A stretch of 64,000 nt of DNA from an uncultured Oscillospiraceae bacterium (lineage in GTDB: Bacteria > Bacillota > Clostridia > Oscillospirales > Oscillospiraceae): NCBI GenBank assembly GCA_947624985.1, contig CANQMO010000016.1, positions 1 to 64,000 on the forward strand. The letters run 5' to 3'. The notes beneath the pieces were generated by a model. That model saw only the letters and a list, made by a program, of their open reading frames with translations, was not told the origin of the DNA and searched no databases. This document shows positions 1-10,533 of this stretch, one piece after another. Every line of letters starts with the position of its first letter. Positions within the stretch are counted from its first letter, which is position 1. The translations under genes and the position numbers were made by a program.

Positions 1-2369
<2,369 letters not shown>

Positions 2370-2468
2370 TGCGTGGTTTTCCTCCTTTTATTCCTGTGAA
2401 ATTTTATAAGACTTCTTAAAGCGGCGCGGGGCAAAAAAGCCCCTTTCGCGCCATTTTTGCATACATAT

Positions 2469-2497
2469 ATTAAACGTCAACCCGCTGGAAATGTCAA
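2469..2497 (-). promoter_or_regulatory. Sigma-A-type promoter of ppdK
   Basis: Reading the minus strand, TTGACA (2497-2492), a 17-bp spacer and TTTAAT (2474-2469) lie about 95 bases before the ppdK start. The leader between them can form a GC-rich hairpin around 2420-2450 (GGGGC/GCCCC with an A/T-rich loop). Called from consensus match and spacing only. Confidence 0.6.
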
Positions 2498-2579
2498 GGC
2501 GTTTTTCCTGTGATCGGCTCCAAATCGCGCACTTTTGGCAATTTGCCCAGCGCGCAGCCGGCGGCGCCCGGTCCGCTGT

Positions 2580-2608
2580 GCATAACCGCGGGAAAGCGCG
2601 GCATACTA
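2580..2608 (+). promoter_or_regulatory. Candidate sigma-G (forespore) promoter
   Basis: GCATA (2580-2584) and CATACTA (2602-2608) are separated by 17 bp. In Bacillus subtilis the sigma-G consensus is close to GMATR, about 18 bp, CATNHTA. The site lies 18 bases before the start of the Asn/Gln/Ser-rich ORF. No better sigma-A promoter is visible upstream of that ORF. The match is short, so the call is tentative. Confidence 0.4.
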
Positions 2609-2626
2609 CCGGTGAGGTGATATGTA

Positions 2627-2773
2627 ATGTCTAACAAATCCAATAGCCAGAACCAGTCCAGCAACCGCAACAGTCAGAACCAGTCCAATAACCAGAACCA
2701 GAGCAATTCCAGCAATCGCAACAGCCAGAACCAGTCCAATAACCGCAACAGCCAGAACAACTCCCAGAATTGA
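2627..2773 (+). CDS. Asn/Gln/Ser-rich 48-residue peptide, possible spore storage protein
   Basis: Starts MSNKSNSQNQSSNRN and is almost wholly Asn, Gln, Ser and Arg, built from imperfect repeats of the type SNNRNSQNQ. A GGTGAGGTGAT ribosome-binding stretch (2611-2621) sits just upstream of ATG 2627; an earlier ATG at 2622 stops at once. No domain is recognised. Composition recalls gamma-type small acid-soluble spore proteins of Bacillus (Asn/Gln/Ser-rich repeats used as an amino-acid store), but there is no alignable homology, so the function is inference resting on composition and the sigma-G-like promoter. Confidence 0.6.
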   Translation: MSNKSNSQNQSSNRNSQNQSNNQNQSNSSNRNSQNQSNNRNSQNNSQN

Positions 2774-2788
2774 AGGCACGGCCCTGAC

Positions 2789-2935
2789 GTGACAGGGGCA
2801 AATCCGCGCCTGGACCCGGAGAGCCGTCTGGCTCCCAAATTCGACAGCACGTCCATCGCCAAATTTCCCACCGGCACACGGGAGGACATGGGCATGCGCG
2901 TCCGGGACGACTGCGCGGAAGAACACATTATGTAA
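2789..2935 (+). CDS. Small hypothetical protein, in frame after the N/Q/S-rich ORF
   Basis: GTG-initiated 48-residue ORF (VTGANPRLDPESRLA...), charged, ending ...EEHIM. It is in the same frame as the preceding ORF and begins five codons after its TGA, so the two could be separate cistrons or one gene interrupted by a stop. Only a weak GAAGG lies upstream. No family recognised; kept because its composition is protein-like and a terminator follows directly at 2954. Confidence 0.4.
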   Translation: MTGANPRLDPESRLAPKFDSTSIAKFPTGTREDMGMRVRDDCAEEHIM

Positions 2936-2953
2936 ACCAATTCGCTAGTCAAA

Positions 2954-2975
2954 AGGCGGGGCTCCGGCCCCGCCT
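2954..2975. terminator. Bidirectional hairpin terminator
   Basis: AGGCGGGG, a CTCC loop and CCCCGCCT form a strong stem, followed on the plus strand by CATTTTG. It separates the small spore-type ORFs from the convergent XRE regulator gene. Confidence 0.75.
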
Positions 2976-3223
2976 CATTTTGCTTCCTCACTCGTTATAT
3001 CGACAAACTGATTGCTTATCCGCACTCCAAAGTGCCTCTGAATGTTATACATGACAGATATATGCAACTGTGACGGAAACTGTCCTCTTTCTATTCTTGT
3101 AAGGGTCATAACACTGACCCCCAGAAGCTTTGCCATATCTTTCTTTGACAGACCGTAATGCGTTCGGAGCCACGCCACATTTTTCATAAACGTGCGCAAT
3201 TCCTTGCTGGTTTCCCGCTCCAT
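2975..3223 (-). CDS. XRE-family helix-turn-helix regulator, 82 aa
   Basis: A single Cro/CI-type HTH domain covers most of the protein (LRTHYGLSKKDMAKLLGVSVMTLTRIERG, about residues 18-46), followed by a short tail. Such stand-alone XRE proteins are usually DNA-binding repressors. ATG 3223 is preferred because a run of seven G (3237-3231) lies 7 bases upstream; starts at 3229 and 3250 are in frame but badly placed relative to that ribosome binding site. Target unknown; base composition is more AT-rich than the neighbours. Confidence 0.85.
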   Translation of the reverse strand: MERETSKELRTFMKNVAWLRTHYGLSKKDMAKLLGVSVMTLTRIERGQFPSQLHISVMYNIQRHFGVRISNQFVDITSEEAK

Positions 3224-3291
3224 ATTCATTCCCCCCCTGCTTTGCAACATTATACTACACAGGCAGGGAAGAGCATATTAACCAATATCGG

Positions 3292-4695
3292 TTATTCTTT
3301 TATATCCGCTTTGTCCACCAGCTCCACATCCAGCTCAAAGCTCTCTCCGTCCCGGTAGACGGTGAGGGTGAGGCTGTCGCCCACCTCCATGTCCTCCTTG
3401 ATCAGGTTCACCTGGTCCACGGAAGCGACCTGCTCCCCGTTCACCGCCGTGATCACGTCTCCCACCGCCAGGCCCTTTTCCAGCGCGTCGGAGCCCTCGC
3501 TGACCTGGGAGACATACACGCCCTCCGGCAGGTCGTACAGAGCCATGGCCTCCGCGCTCACGGCCCCGGCCACGATGCCGATGGTAGGCTCGCCCGGGAC
3601 CACGCCGTTTTCGATGAGCTGGTCCACGATCTGCTTGACCACCGCCGAGGGGATGGCAAAGCCGATACCCTCCACAGTGGTGAAGTAGGAGGACATGATC
3701 TTCATGTTGGTGATACCGATGACCTGGCCCTGGGCGTTGATGAGCGGGCCGCCGGAGTTGCCCTCGTTCAGAGCGGCGTTGGTTTGCAGGAGGGTCATGG
3801 TGTGACCGCCGTAGGTCACGTTCCGGTCAATGGCGGAGATGATACCGTTCGTCATGGTGCCGGTATAGTCCTGGCTCAGAGGGTTGCCGATGGCCGCCAC
3901 CTGATCTCCCACCTGCAAGGAAGCGGAGCGGCCGAATTCCGCCTCGGTCAGTCCGTCCTCTTCCACCAGCAGCACGGCGATGTCGCTGGCCTCGTCCGCG
4001 CCCACCAGCTTGGCGTCCAGCTCCCGGCCGTCCGTCAGAATGACCTGGGCCCCGTTGCAGCCCTGGAGGATATGGGTGTTGGTGACCACATAGCCGGCGC
4101 CGGCGTCGAACACCACGCCGGTGCCCCAGCTGTACTCCAGATCGTCCACATAGGTGATGACCCCCACCACCGAGGGGCTGACTTTATTATAGATCTCCTG
4201 CAAGGACAGGGCGTCTTTCCCGGCGGTGTTCAGCCGCAGCGTCACCCCCGTGCCGGTGGGCGCGGCGGGCAGGCCGATCTCACTGGAGGTGGCGTAATAG
4301 TTTTCAAAATACTCCCGGAAATCGTCGTACTGCCGGGCGTCATAAGGGCCGCTGCCGTCGTCCTGACCGTAGCCGAAGGAATAGTCAAAATCCCCGGCGT
4401 GGCCGAACACCCGCTCCTCCGCCGCCTCCAGCGCATACAGCCGCCGCAGCAGGGAACTGTTCATGACGGCCATCACCGCGGCGGCGCACACCAGCACGCC
4501 GCAGATGGTGAGGGAGACGGCCTTTGTCCGCCGGTGCCGGCGGCGCTGGGCGTCGGTCATGCCGCGGCGGACCGGCGCCCGCCGTACGTCGGGACCGGAC
4601 GTCCGGGACGACGCCTGATACCAGTCGCTGACATCCCGGGCCGCGCCGTCCGCCCCGTACCAGCCGCCGTTTTGAGGCTCTATATTCTGAGGCAT
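3292..4695 (-). CDS. HtrA/DegP-type membrane-anchored serine protease with PDZ domain
   Basis: 467 aa. A basic cytoplasmic N-terminus is followed by one membrane segment (about 59-79), an acidic linker, a trypsin-like S1C domain and a PDZ domain (about 375-460). The catalytic triad is visible: His208 (TNTHIL), Asp238 (SDIAVLL) and Ser314 (NEGNSGGPL). It should act outside the membrane in degrading or refolding misfolded exported proteins. It lies 49 bp behind the response regulator/kinase pair and is probably their operon partner, as in CssRS/HtrA envelope-stress systems; that regulatory link is inferred from position. Confidence 0.95.
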   Translation of the reverse strand: MPQNIEPQNGGWYGADGAARDVSDWYQASSRTSGPDVRRAPVRRGMTDAQRRRHRRTKAVSLTICGVLVCAAAVMAVMNSSLLRRLYALEAAEERVFGHAGDFDYSFGYGQDDGSGPYDARQYDDFREYFENYYATSSEIGLPAAPTGTGVTLRLNTAGKDALSLQEIYNKVSPSVVGVITYVDDLEYSWGTGVVFDAGAGYVVTNTHILQGCNGAQVILTDGRELDAKLVGADEASDIAVLLVEEDGLTEAEFGRSASLQVGDQVAAIGNPLSQDYTGTMTNGIISAIDRNVTYGGHTMTLLQTNAALNEGNSGGPLINAQGQVIGITNMKIMSSYFTTVEGIGFAIPSAVVKQIVDQLIENGVVPGEPTIGIVAGAVSAEAMALYDLPEGVYVSQVSEGSDALEKGLAVGDVITAVNGEQVASVDQVNLIKEDMEVGDSLTLTVYRDGESFELDVELVDKADIKE

Positions 4696-4744
4696 GGTGT
4701 GTCCTCCTTATTATCGTGATGTCACTTTATCAGTATTGCCAGGT

Positions 4745-6214
4745 TCACGGGTTCATATTTGCGTCCGCTTTCACCGGGGTCCTGCCCGGCTCCGCCAGCG
4801 CCAGAGTGAACGTGAAAACGGTCATGCCGTTTTCGCTGGTCACGAAGATGTCCTGATCGTGAGCGGCCAATATCTGCCGGACCATGTAAAGGCCCAGGCC
4901 CACGCCCTCCCGGTCCTGACTGCGGGATCTGTCCGCCTTGTGGAACCGGTCGAAGATCAGCGGCAGTTCCTCGGGCGGGATCGTCTGTCCCTGGTCCTGA
5001 ACGGCGGTGTACGCCCTGCCGTTTTCCTTCCACAGGCTCACGGACAGCTCCGAACCGCCGTCGGCGAATTTGATGGCGTTGTCCAGAAGATTATACACCA
5101 CCCGGGTCAGCGCGTCCACATCCCCTTTTACCAGCATGGCGTCCTCCGGCATATCCAGCGCCACGGTCATGGCCTTGGCGTCTATCCGGCTTTCAAAATT
5201 CAGCAGCGTTTGCAGCACCGTCTCGCCCAGATCGAAGGTCTGCTCCCGCCGGGCCGGGTCCCCGTCCTGGAGCCGGGACATGTCCAGCATGCTCCGGACC
5301 AGACGGCCCAGCCGCTTGGTCTCCGAGGAGATGGTCTGCAAATACTTCTTTTCCTTCTCGGGCGGGATGGTCCCGTCCAGCAGGCCGTCGGCAAAACCGG
5401 CGATGGAGGTCATGGGCGTGCGCAACTCGTGGGAAACGTTGGCGATGAACTCCCGGCGGCGGGACTCGTTCCGCTCCAGACTGTCGGCCATGGTGTTGAA
5501 CGCCTGGGTCAGGGTGCCGATCTCGTCCTCGTCCGGATAGGCGCTGACACGGACGCTGTAATCGCCCCGGGCGAAGCGGTGGGCCGCCTCGGCCATCTCG
5601 TTGAGAGGCCGGGCCAGCCGCCGGTCATTGGCGTACTCGAACGCCACCGCCAGGCCCAGCACGCCTACCGCCACCAGGATGAACGCCAGGCTGAACCCGC
5701 CCCAGACGCTGAAAAAGCCGGACCCGGCGAAGTTTACGAACACATACCCCGCCGTGGTCCCGTCCTCGGCGGACAGGGGCTCGGCCACAACATAATACAT
5801 CCCCTCGTAAAACCCGTCAAGGTCCGTCACGCCCTCGTAGCTGCCGTTTTTGGCGAGCTGCTCCGTCACCGCCTCGGGCACCTTTTTGCCGACGTAGGGC
5901 GAGGACGCCTCCCGGTCCGAGGTGGATACCACCGTTCCGGCCCCGTCGCACAGGAAGATGTGGTCGCCGGTGCTCTGGGCGATGGCCGCCAGGTTCATCC
6001 GCAGCTCCCAGCTGTCCAGCCCGTCCTCCCCGCGCACCGCCTCGGCGTACAGGCGCACCTCGTCCGCGGTTGCGTAGAGGCTGGCCTGCTTCTCCCGGAT
6101 GAGGAACGCCCGGCCCATCAGGAACATGGTCACGCCAAAGGCGATGAAGCACACCGCGAACATGGCGGTGGTCACCATGAAGTTCCGGAAAAAAACGCTC
6201 CGCTTCACGGTCAC
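4745..6214 (-). CDS. Sensor histidine kinase
   Basis: 489 aa. Membrane segments at about 12-33 and 168-192 flank an extracytoplasmic sensor region of about 135 residues; a HAMP linker follows, then HisKA with the phosphoacceptor His262 (NVSHELRTPMTS) and a C-terminal HATPase_c domain with N- and G-box motifs (YNLLDNAIKF, GVGLGLYMV). GTG start at 6214 overlaps the response-regulator stop by four bases (GTGA), indicating translational coupling. The neighbouring HtrA gene suggests an envelope-stress input. Confidence 0.95.
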   Translation of the reverse strand: MTVKRSVFFRNFMVTTAMFAVCFIAFGVTMFLMGRAFLIREKQASLYATADEVRLYAEAVRGEDGLDSWELRMNLAAIAQSTGDHIFLCDGAGTVVSTSDREASSPYVGKKVPEAVTEQLAKNGSYEGVTDLDGFYEGMYYVVAEPLSAEDGTTAGYVFVNFAGSGFFSVWGGFSLAFILVAVGVLGLAVAFEYANDRRLARPLNEMAEAAHRFARGDYSVRVSAYPDEDEIGTLTQAFNTMADSLERNESRRREFIANVSHELRTPMTSIAGFADGLLDGTIPPEKEKKYLQTISSETKRLGRLVRSMLDMSRLQDGDPARREQTFDLGETVLQTLLNFESRIDAKAMTVALDMPEDAMLVKGDVDALTRVVYNLLDNAIKFADGGSELSVSLWKENGRAYTAVQDQGQTIPPEELPLIFDRFHKADRSRSQDREGVGLGLYMVRQILAAHDQDIFVTSENGMTVFTFTLALAEPGRTPVKADANMNP

Positions 6215-6900
6215 GCTTCTCCGACCTCGAATTTATACCCCACGCCCCAGACGGTCTTGAGCCGCCACTGGTCGCTGACGCCCTCCAGCTTCTCCCGCAG
6301 GCGCTTGATGTGCACGTCCACCGTCCGGGAGTCCCCGAAGTAGTCAAAGCCCCACACCTCGTCCAGAAGCTGGTTGCGGGTGTACACCCGGTTGGGGGCG
6401 GAGGCCAGATGGAACAGCAGTTCCATCTCCTTGGGGGGCGTGTCCACCTTCACGCCGTCCACCACCAGCTCGTAAGAGTCCAGATCGATGACCAGCTTGT
6501 CAAATTCCAGCCGCCGGCTCTTCTCCTCCGGGGCTCCGTCCGTCCGGCGCAGCACCGCGTGGACCCGGGCCAGCAGCTCCTTTATCTCAAAAGGCTTGGT
6601 GATGTAATCGTCGGCCCCCATCTCCAGGCCCGCCACCTTGTCCCGGGTCTCCCCCTTGGCGGTGAGCATTACGATGGGCGCCTTGGAAAAGCCCCGTATC
6701 TCCCGGCAGACCTGCCAGCCGTCCTTCACCGGCAGCATGATGTCCAGCAGTACGATGTCCGGCTCCCCGCTCCGGGCCAGATCCACCCCGCGCCCGCCGT
6801 CCGCCGCCTGCAACACCTCAAAGCCGTCCCGCTCCAGATACAGCCGCAAAAGCTCCGAGATATTGCCGTCGTCCTCCACGATCAACGCCTTTTTCGCCAT
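6211..6900 (-). CDS. OmpR/PhoB-family response regulator
   Basis: 229 aa. An N-terminal receiver domain (acidic pocket EDDGN, phosphorylated Asp in VLLDIMLP, Lys in KPFEIKEL) is followed by a winged-helix DNA-binding domain (TRNQLLDEVWG, RTVDVHIKRLREK). It is the partner of the overlapping kinase and the first gene of the three-gene operon. ATG 6900 is chosen because GGAGGC lies at 6910-6905; in-frame extension to 6975 would add a non-conserved leader. Confidence 0.95.
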   Translation of the reverse strand: MAKKALIVEDDGNISELLRLYLERDGFEVLQAADGGRGVDLARSGEPDIVLLDIMLPVKDGWQVCREIRGFSKAPIVMLTAKGETRDKVAGLEMGADDYITKPFEIKELLARVHAVLRRTDGAPEEKSRRLEFDKLVIDLDSYELVVDGVKVDTPPKEMELLFHLASAPNRVYTRNQLLDEVWGFDYFGDSRTVDVHIKRLREKLEGVSDQWRLKTVWGVGYKFEVGEA

Positions 6901-7019
6901 AACTGCCTCCTTCGCGCCCGACGCGGGCGCAGCGTTGTACATTCTGCCCCAATTGTAACATGCCGCGCAAGGCATGGGTGAACAAAATGTAAAAAGTTCC
7001 CCAAAAAGCGAAAAAAGGC

Positions 7020-7048
7020 TTTACTTTATCTCGCTAATGTGGTAGTAT
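7020..7048 (+). promoter_or_regulatory. Sigma-A promoter of the amino-acid ABC operon
   Basis: TTTACT (7020-7025), 17-bp spacer, TAGTAT (7043-7048), 37 bases before the start of the substrate-binding protein gene. An AGGAGG-type site precedes that start. Confidence 0.6.
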
Positions 7049-7084
7049 GCTGAACAATCAGGAACGACAGGAGGATATCACGTT

Positions 7085-8059
7085 ATGAAAAGGATACTTG
7101 CTCTGGTCCTGGCCACGCTGATAGTGCTGACCATGTCCGCCTGCGGCGGCGCCAAAGAGAACGACGTTCTGGAGCCGGACCAGGCCACCGAGGCCCCCGC
7201 TGAGGCGGATGAAGCCGAAGCCGAAGCCGGAGACGAGACCGACGCCGACGAAGCCCCCGCCGAGACGGACGAGGCAGACGCCGAGGACGAGGCCACCACT
7301 GGGGACGAGGCAGACGCCGGCGCCGAGGACGAGGCCGACGCCGGGAGCGACATGGCCTATGTGAAGGACAAGGGCACGCTGGTGGTGGGTATCACCGAGT
7401 TCGACCCCATGGACTACAAGGACGAGGACGGCAACTGGATCGGCTTTGACGCCGATATGGCCAGCGCCTTCGCCGAGAGCCTGGGCGTGGATGTGGAGTT
7501 CGTGGAGATCGACTGGGACAACAAGGTACTGGAGCTGGAGGCCAAGACCATCGACGCGGTGTGGAACGGCATGACCCTCACCGACGAGGTCACTTCCGCC
7601 ATGGAGTGCTCCAACGCTTACTGCAACAACGCCCAGACGGTCATCCTCCCCGCCGACAAGGCCGATGATTACAAGGCCGTCGAGGACATGGCCGACCTGG
7701 TCTTTGCTGTAGAAGCCGGCAGCGCCGGCGAGGACGAGGTGGAGGCGCTGGGCTATGAGACCACCCCCGTGCAGACCCAGGCCGACGCTCTGCTGGAGGT
7801 AAGCTCCGGCACCTCCGACGCCGCCGTCATCGATCTGCTGATGGCCGCCGCCATGGTGGGCGAGGGCACCAGCTACGCCGATCTGACCAACACCATCGAC
7901 CTGAACAGCGAGGAGTACGGCGTGGGCTTCCGCAAGGGCTCCGACCTGGCCGCCGCCCTGAACGATTTCTTCGCCGACAGCTACGCCGACGGCACCATGG
8001 AGGAGATCGCGGAGACCTACGGCGTGCAGGCGGCGCTCATCGACCAGTCCGCGAAGTGA
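7085..8059 (+). CDS. Amino-acid ABC transporter substrate-binding lipoprotein
   Basis: 324 aa. A lipoprotein signal ends at Cys20 (LTMSAC), then comes an unusually long Ala/Glu/Asp linker (about 25-95) built from repeats such as EADEAEAEAGDE, then an SBP_bac_3 domain (GTLVVGITEFDPMDY ... EEYGVGFRKG). It should capture a polar amino acid outside the membrane for the permease and ATPase encoded next. The acidic linker probably acts as a flexible spacer through the cell wall. Ligand is not predictable from sequence alone. Confidence 0.93.
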   Translation: MKRILALVLATLIVLTMSACGGAKENDVLEPDQATEAPAEADEAEAEAGDETDADEAPAETDEADAEDEATTGDEADAGAEDEADAGSDMAYVKDKGTLVVGITEFDPMDYKDEDGNWIGFDADMASAFAESLGVDVEFVEIDWDNKVLELEAKTIDAVWNGMTLTDEVTSAMECSNAYCNNAQTVILPADKADDYKAVEDMADLVFAVEAGSAGEDEVEALGYETTPVQTQADALLEVSSGTSDAAVIDLLMAAAMVGEGTSYADLTNTIDLNSEEYGVGFRKGSDLAAALNDFFADSYADGTMEEIAETYGVQAALIDQSAK

Positions 8060-8096
8060 TCTTCCGCGGGCCCATACCAGGAAAGTACATAGTCAC

Positions 8097-8783
8097 ATGG
8101 AACTGATCTTACAGCAAATGCCCGTTGTGATCCGGTCGCTGAACGTGGGCTTTTTGCAGACGCTGCGGCTGTTTTTCGTGACCGGACTGGGCGCGATCCC
8201 TCTGGGGCTGGTCATAGCCCTGGGCTCCATGAGCCGGTTCAGGCCCCTGAGCCTGCTGACCCGCTTCGTGGTGTGGGTGGTCCGGGGAACGCCGCTGATG
8301 ATCCAGCTTCTGATCATCTACTACTTCCCCGGGCGGGTGCTGAACAACAACATATGGGGCAGCGGGGAGGCCGGGAGATTCCTGGCCTCCGCCATCGCTT
8401 TCATCTTCAACTACGCCTGTTACTTCTCCGAGATATACCGGGGCGGCATCCAGTCTATCCCCAAGGGCCAGCAGGAGGCGGGCCTGGTTCTGGGCATGAC
8501 CAGAAGCCAGATCTTTTTCAAGATCACGCTTTTGCAGGTGATCAAGCGTATCGTGCCCCCCATGTCCAATGAGATCATCACTCTGGTGAAGGACACCGCT
8601 CTGGCCCGTATCATCGCCCTACAGGAGATCATCTGGGCCGGCCAGTCGTTTTTGAAGGGCTCGTCTGGCATTGCCGGGGCCATCTGGCCGCTGTTTTTCA
8701 CGGCCGTGTATTATCTGGCCTTCACCGGCGTGGTCACCCTTGTCCTGGGCCGGCTGGAAAAACGGCTGGACTATTTCCGCTGA
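8097..8783 (+). CDS. Amino-acid ABC transporter permease (HisM/GlnP type)
   Basis: 228 aa integral membrane protein with about five hydrophobic segments and the EAA-loop region that docks to the ATPase (QQEAGLVLGMTRSQIFF, about 123-140). AGGAAAG precedes the ATG, 37 bp after the binding-protein stop. Single permease subunits of this type normally form homodimers. Genes order binding protein, permease, ATPase. Confidence 0.93.
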   Translation: MELILQQMPVVIRSLNVGFLQTLRLFFVTGLGAIPLGLVIALGSMSRFRPLSLLTRFVVWVVRGTPLMIQLLIIYYFPGRVLNNNIWGSGEAGRFLASAIAFIFNYACYFSEIYRGGIQSIPKGQQEAGLVLGMTRSQIFFKITLLQVIKRIVPPMSNEIITLVKDTALARIIALQEIIWAGQSFLKGSSGIAGAIWPLFFTAVYYLAFTGVVTLVLGRLEKRLDYFR

Positions 8784-8797
8784 GAGGAGGGCTCGTC

Positions 8798-9583
8798 ATG
8801 GCGATACTGGACGTGAAGGACATACGCAAGAGCTTCGGCCAGACCCAGGTGCTGAAAGGTATCGGCTTCTCTCTGGAGCGGGGACAGGTGGTGTCCGTCA
8901 TCGGCTCCTCCGGCTCCGGCAAGACCACGCTGCTGCGGTGTCTGAACTTTCTGGAGCGGCCCGACGGCGGCTCCATCGCGGTAAACGGCGAGATCCTGTT
9001 CGACGCGGCGGACCCGGCCACCCAGCGGGAGGCAGAGATACGCCGCAAGCGGCTGCATTTCGGACTGGTGTTCCAATCGTTCAACCTGTTCCCCCAGTAC
9101 ACGGCGCTGGAAAACGTGACGCTGGCGGGCAGGCTGCTGGCGAAAGAGGAGCCGGACTACAAGACCCGGAAAAAGGAGATGTTCGAGCGGATCGACGCCG
9201 AGGCCCGGCGGCTTCTCGCCCAGATGGGGCTCTCGGACCGGATGAACAACTATCCCCACCAGCTTTCCGGCGGCCAGCAGCAGCGGGTGGCCATCGCCCG
9301 GGCCCTGGCGCTGCGCCCGGACATTCTGTGCTTCGACGAACCCACCTCCGCTCTGGACCCGGAGCTGACCCAGGAGGTACTGCGGGTCATCCGGCAGCTT
9401 GCCGAGCGGCAGACCACCATGATCATCGTCACCCATGAGATGGCCTTTGCCCGGGACGTATCCAGCCAGGTGATCTTCATGGACGGCGGCGTGGTGGTGG
9501 AACAGGGCGAGCCCGCTCAGGTGATCGGCGCGCCCACCCAGGCTCGGACAAGACAGTTTCTGGACAGTTACAGCCAGAATTAA
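8798..9583 (+). CDS. Polar amino-acid ABC transporter ATP-binding protein (GlnQ/HisP type)
   Basis: 261 aa. Walker [10 protein letters not shown] (36-44), Q-loop (FQSFNLF), signature LSGGQQQRV and Walker B ([12 protein letters not shown]) are intact. It powers uptake by the upstream permease. It has an insert of about 15 residues between Q-loop and signature relative to GlnQ, still within family variation. Strong ribosome binding site AGAGGAGGG lies before ATG 8798. Confidence 0.96.
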   Translation: MAILDVKDIRKSFGQTQVLKGIGFSLERGQVVSVIGSSGSGKTTLLRCLNFLERPDGGSIAVNGEILFDAADPATQREAEIRRKRLHFGLVFQSFNLFPQYTALENVTLAGRLLAKEEPDYKTRKKEMFERIDAEARRLLAQMGLSDRMNNYPHQLSGGQQQRVAIARALALRPDILCFDEPTSALDPELTQEVLRVIRQLAERQTTMIIVTHEMAFARDVSSQVIFMDGGVVVEQGEPAQVIGAPTQARTRQFLDSYSQN

Positions 9584-9596
9584 GATGAACACACTC

Positions 9597-9625
9597 TTGA
9601 TTTTCGGACAAACATCGGTTACTAT
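9597..9625 (+). promoter_or_regulatory. Promoter of the permuted binding-protein gene
   Basis: TTGATT (9597-9602), 17-bp spacer and TACTAT (9620-9625). Transcription would start inside the hairpin at 9627-9659, so that hairpin ends read-through from the ABC operon while the next gene is started independently. Confidence 0.5.
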
Positions 9626-9626
9626 A

Positions 9627-9659
9627 AAAGCCGCACTTATGTGCGGCTTTATTCTTTTT
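9627..9659 (+). terminator. Rho-independent terminator of the ABC operon
   Basis: AAAGCCGCAC, loop TTAT, GTGCGGCTTT, then ATTCTTTTT. Confidence 0.85.
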
Positions 9660-9673
9660 GGGGAGGACGCGCC

Positions 9674-10465
9674 ATGAGAAGATTCCGCGCCGGCCTTTGT
9701 CTTTTGCTGTGCCTCGCCGCGCTCTTGCCCGCCGCCGGCTGCCACTACGGCGCGGGCGGGTTCCGGATCATCGACGAGTACAGCGGGGAGGGCAGCTACT
9801 ACATCGCCTTCCGCAAGGGGGATAAGCTGCAACAGTTCGTGTCCGCCGCCATGCAGGAGCTGGCCGCCACCAACACCCTCCGGTCCCTGTCCATCAAGTG
9901 GTTCGGGGAAAATCTGGTGAACATCAAGGGCGACGCCGACGCTCTGGCCGATCTGGGAGAGGAGACGCCCCAGCGGTTCGTCACCGTGGGTATCGACGTG
10001 GGCAACGTGCCCATGAGCTACATCGCCAATGACGGCTATCTCGGCTTCGACATCGACCTCATCACCTTTATCTGCGGCTATCTGGGCTGGGGCGTGACCT
10101 TCTACCCCATCGACATCACCGACGCGGAGATAGAACTGAACGCGGGCAACATCGACATCGCCATGGCGGTGTCGGAGGCGGATCTGGACAGCGGCTTTGA
10201 CTATTCTCCCGCCTATCTGACCAGCCAGTATGTACTGGTGACCCGCTCCGGCAGCAACATCCACCGGCGCTCCGGGCTGAAAGGCAAGACGCTGGGCGTG
10301 GTCGTGGCGGACGAGGACGTGCTCTACCAGAACCGGGGCTTTGTGGACGACCTGGGCTCGGTCATCTACCAGACGAACACGGACGGCCTTTTCAACGCCC
10401 TCATGCTGGGCGACGTGGACGGTATCCTCGTCTCCAGCGTCGTCGCGGCCTACCATATGAAATAG
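9674..10465 (+). CDS. Lipoprotein with apparently circularly permuted SBP_bac_3 fold
   Basis: 263 aa, lipobox LLPAAGC (Cys23). Residues 41-80 (SYYIAFRKGDKLQQF ... IKWFGEN) match the extreme C-terminus of a normal SBP_bac_3 protein; the neighbouring binding protein has EEYGVGFRKGSDL at its C-terminal end. Residues 102-263 (FVTVGIDVGNVPMSY ... GILVSSVVAAYHMK) match the N-terminal and middle part and stop just where the normal protein would continue into the segment found here at the front. The order is therefore swapped. Start ATG 9674 follows GGGGAGG (9660-9666). Probable extracytoplasmic ligand binder or sensor; transport partner uncertain. Confidence 0.85.
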   Translation: MRRFRAGLCLLLCLAALLPAAGCHYGAGGFRIIDEYSGEGSYYIAFRKGDKLQQFVSAAMQELAATNTLRSLSIKWFGENLVNIKGDADALADLGEETPQRFVTVGIDVGNVPMSYIANDGYLGFDIDLITFICGYLGWGVTFYPIDITDAEIELNAGNIDIAMAVSEADLDSGFDYSPAYLTSQYVLVTRSGSNIHRRSGLKGKTLGVVVADEDVLYQNRGFVDDLGSVIYQTNTDGLFNALMLGDVDGILVSSVVAAYHMK

Positions 10466-10479
10466 CCATTTAAAGGTCT

Positions 10480-10511
10480 AAGACCCCCCGCCGGAAAAGG
10501 CGGGGGGTCTT
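10480..10511. terminator. Strong hairpin terminator between convergent genes
   Basis: AAGACCCCCCGCC and GGCGGGGGGTCTT pair perfectly over 13 bp with a GGAAAA loop region, placed between the plus-strand binding-protein gene and the minus-strand DUF4097 gene. Confidence 0.8.
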
Positions 10512-10533
10512 GCGCTGCGGTGGGCGCGGACGT

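Noticed and set aside
2771-2800. TGA followed by a small hairpin, possible selenocysteine site
   Set aside because: The hairpin is short, lacks a convincing bacterial SECIS apical motif at the right distance, and the surrounding low-complexity peptide has no redox-active context.
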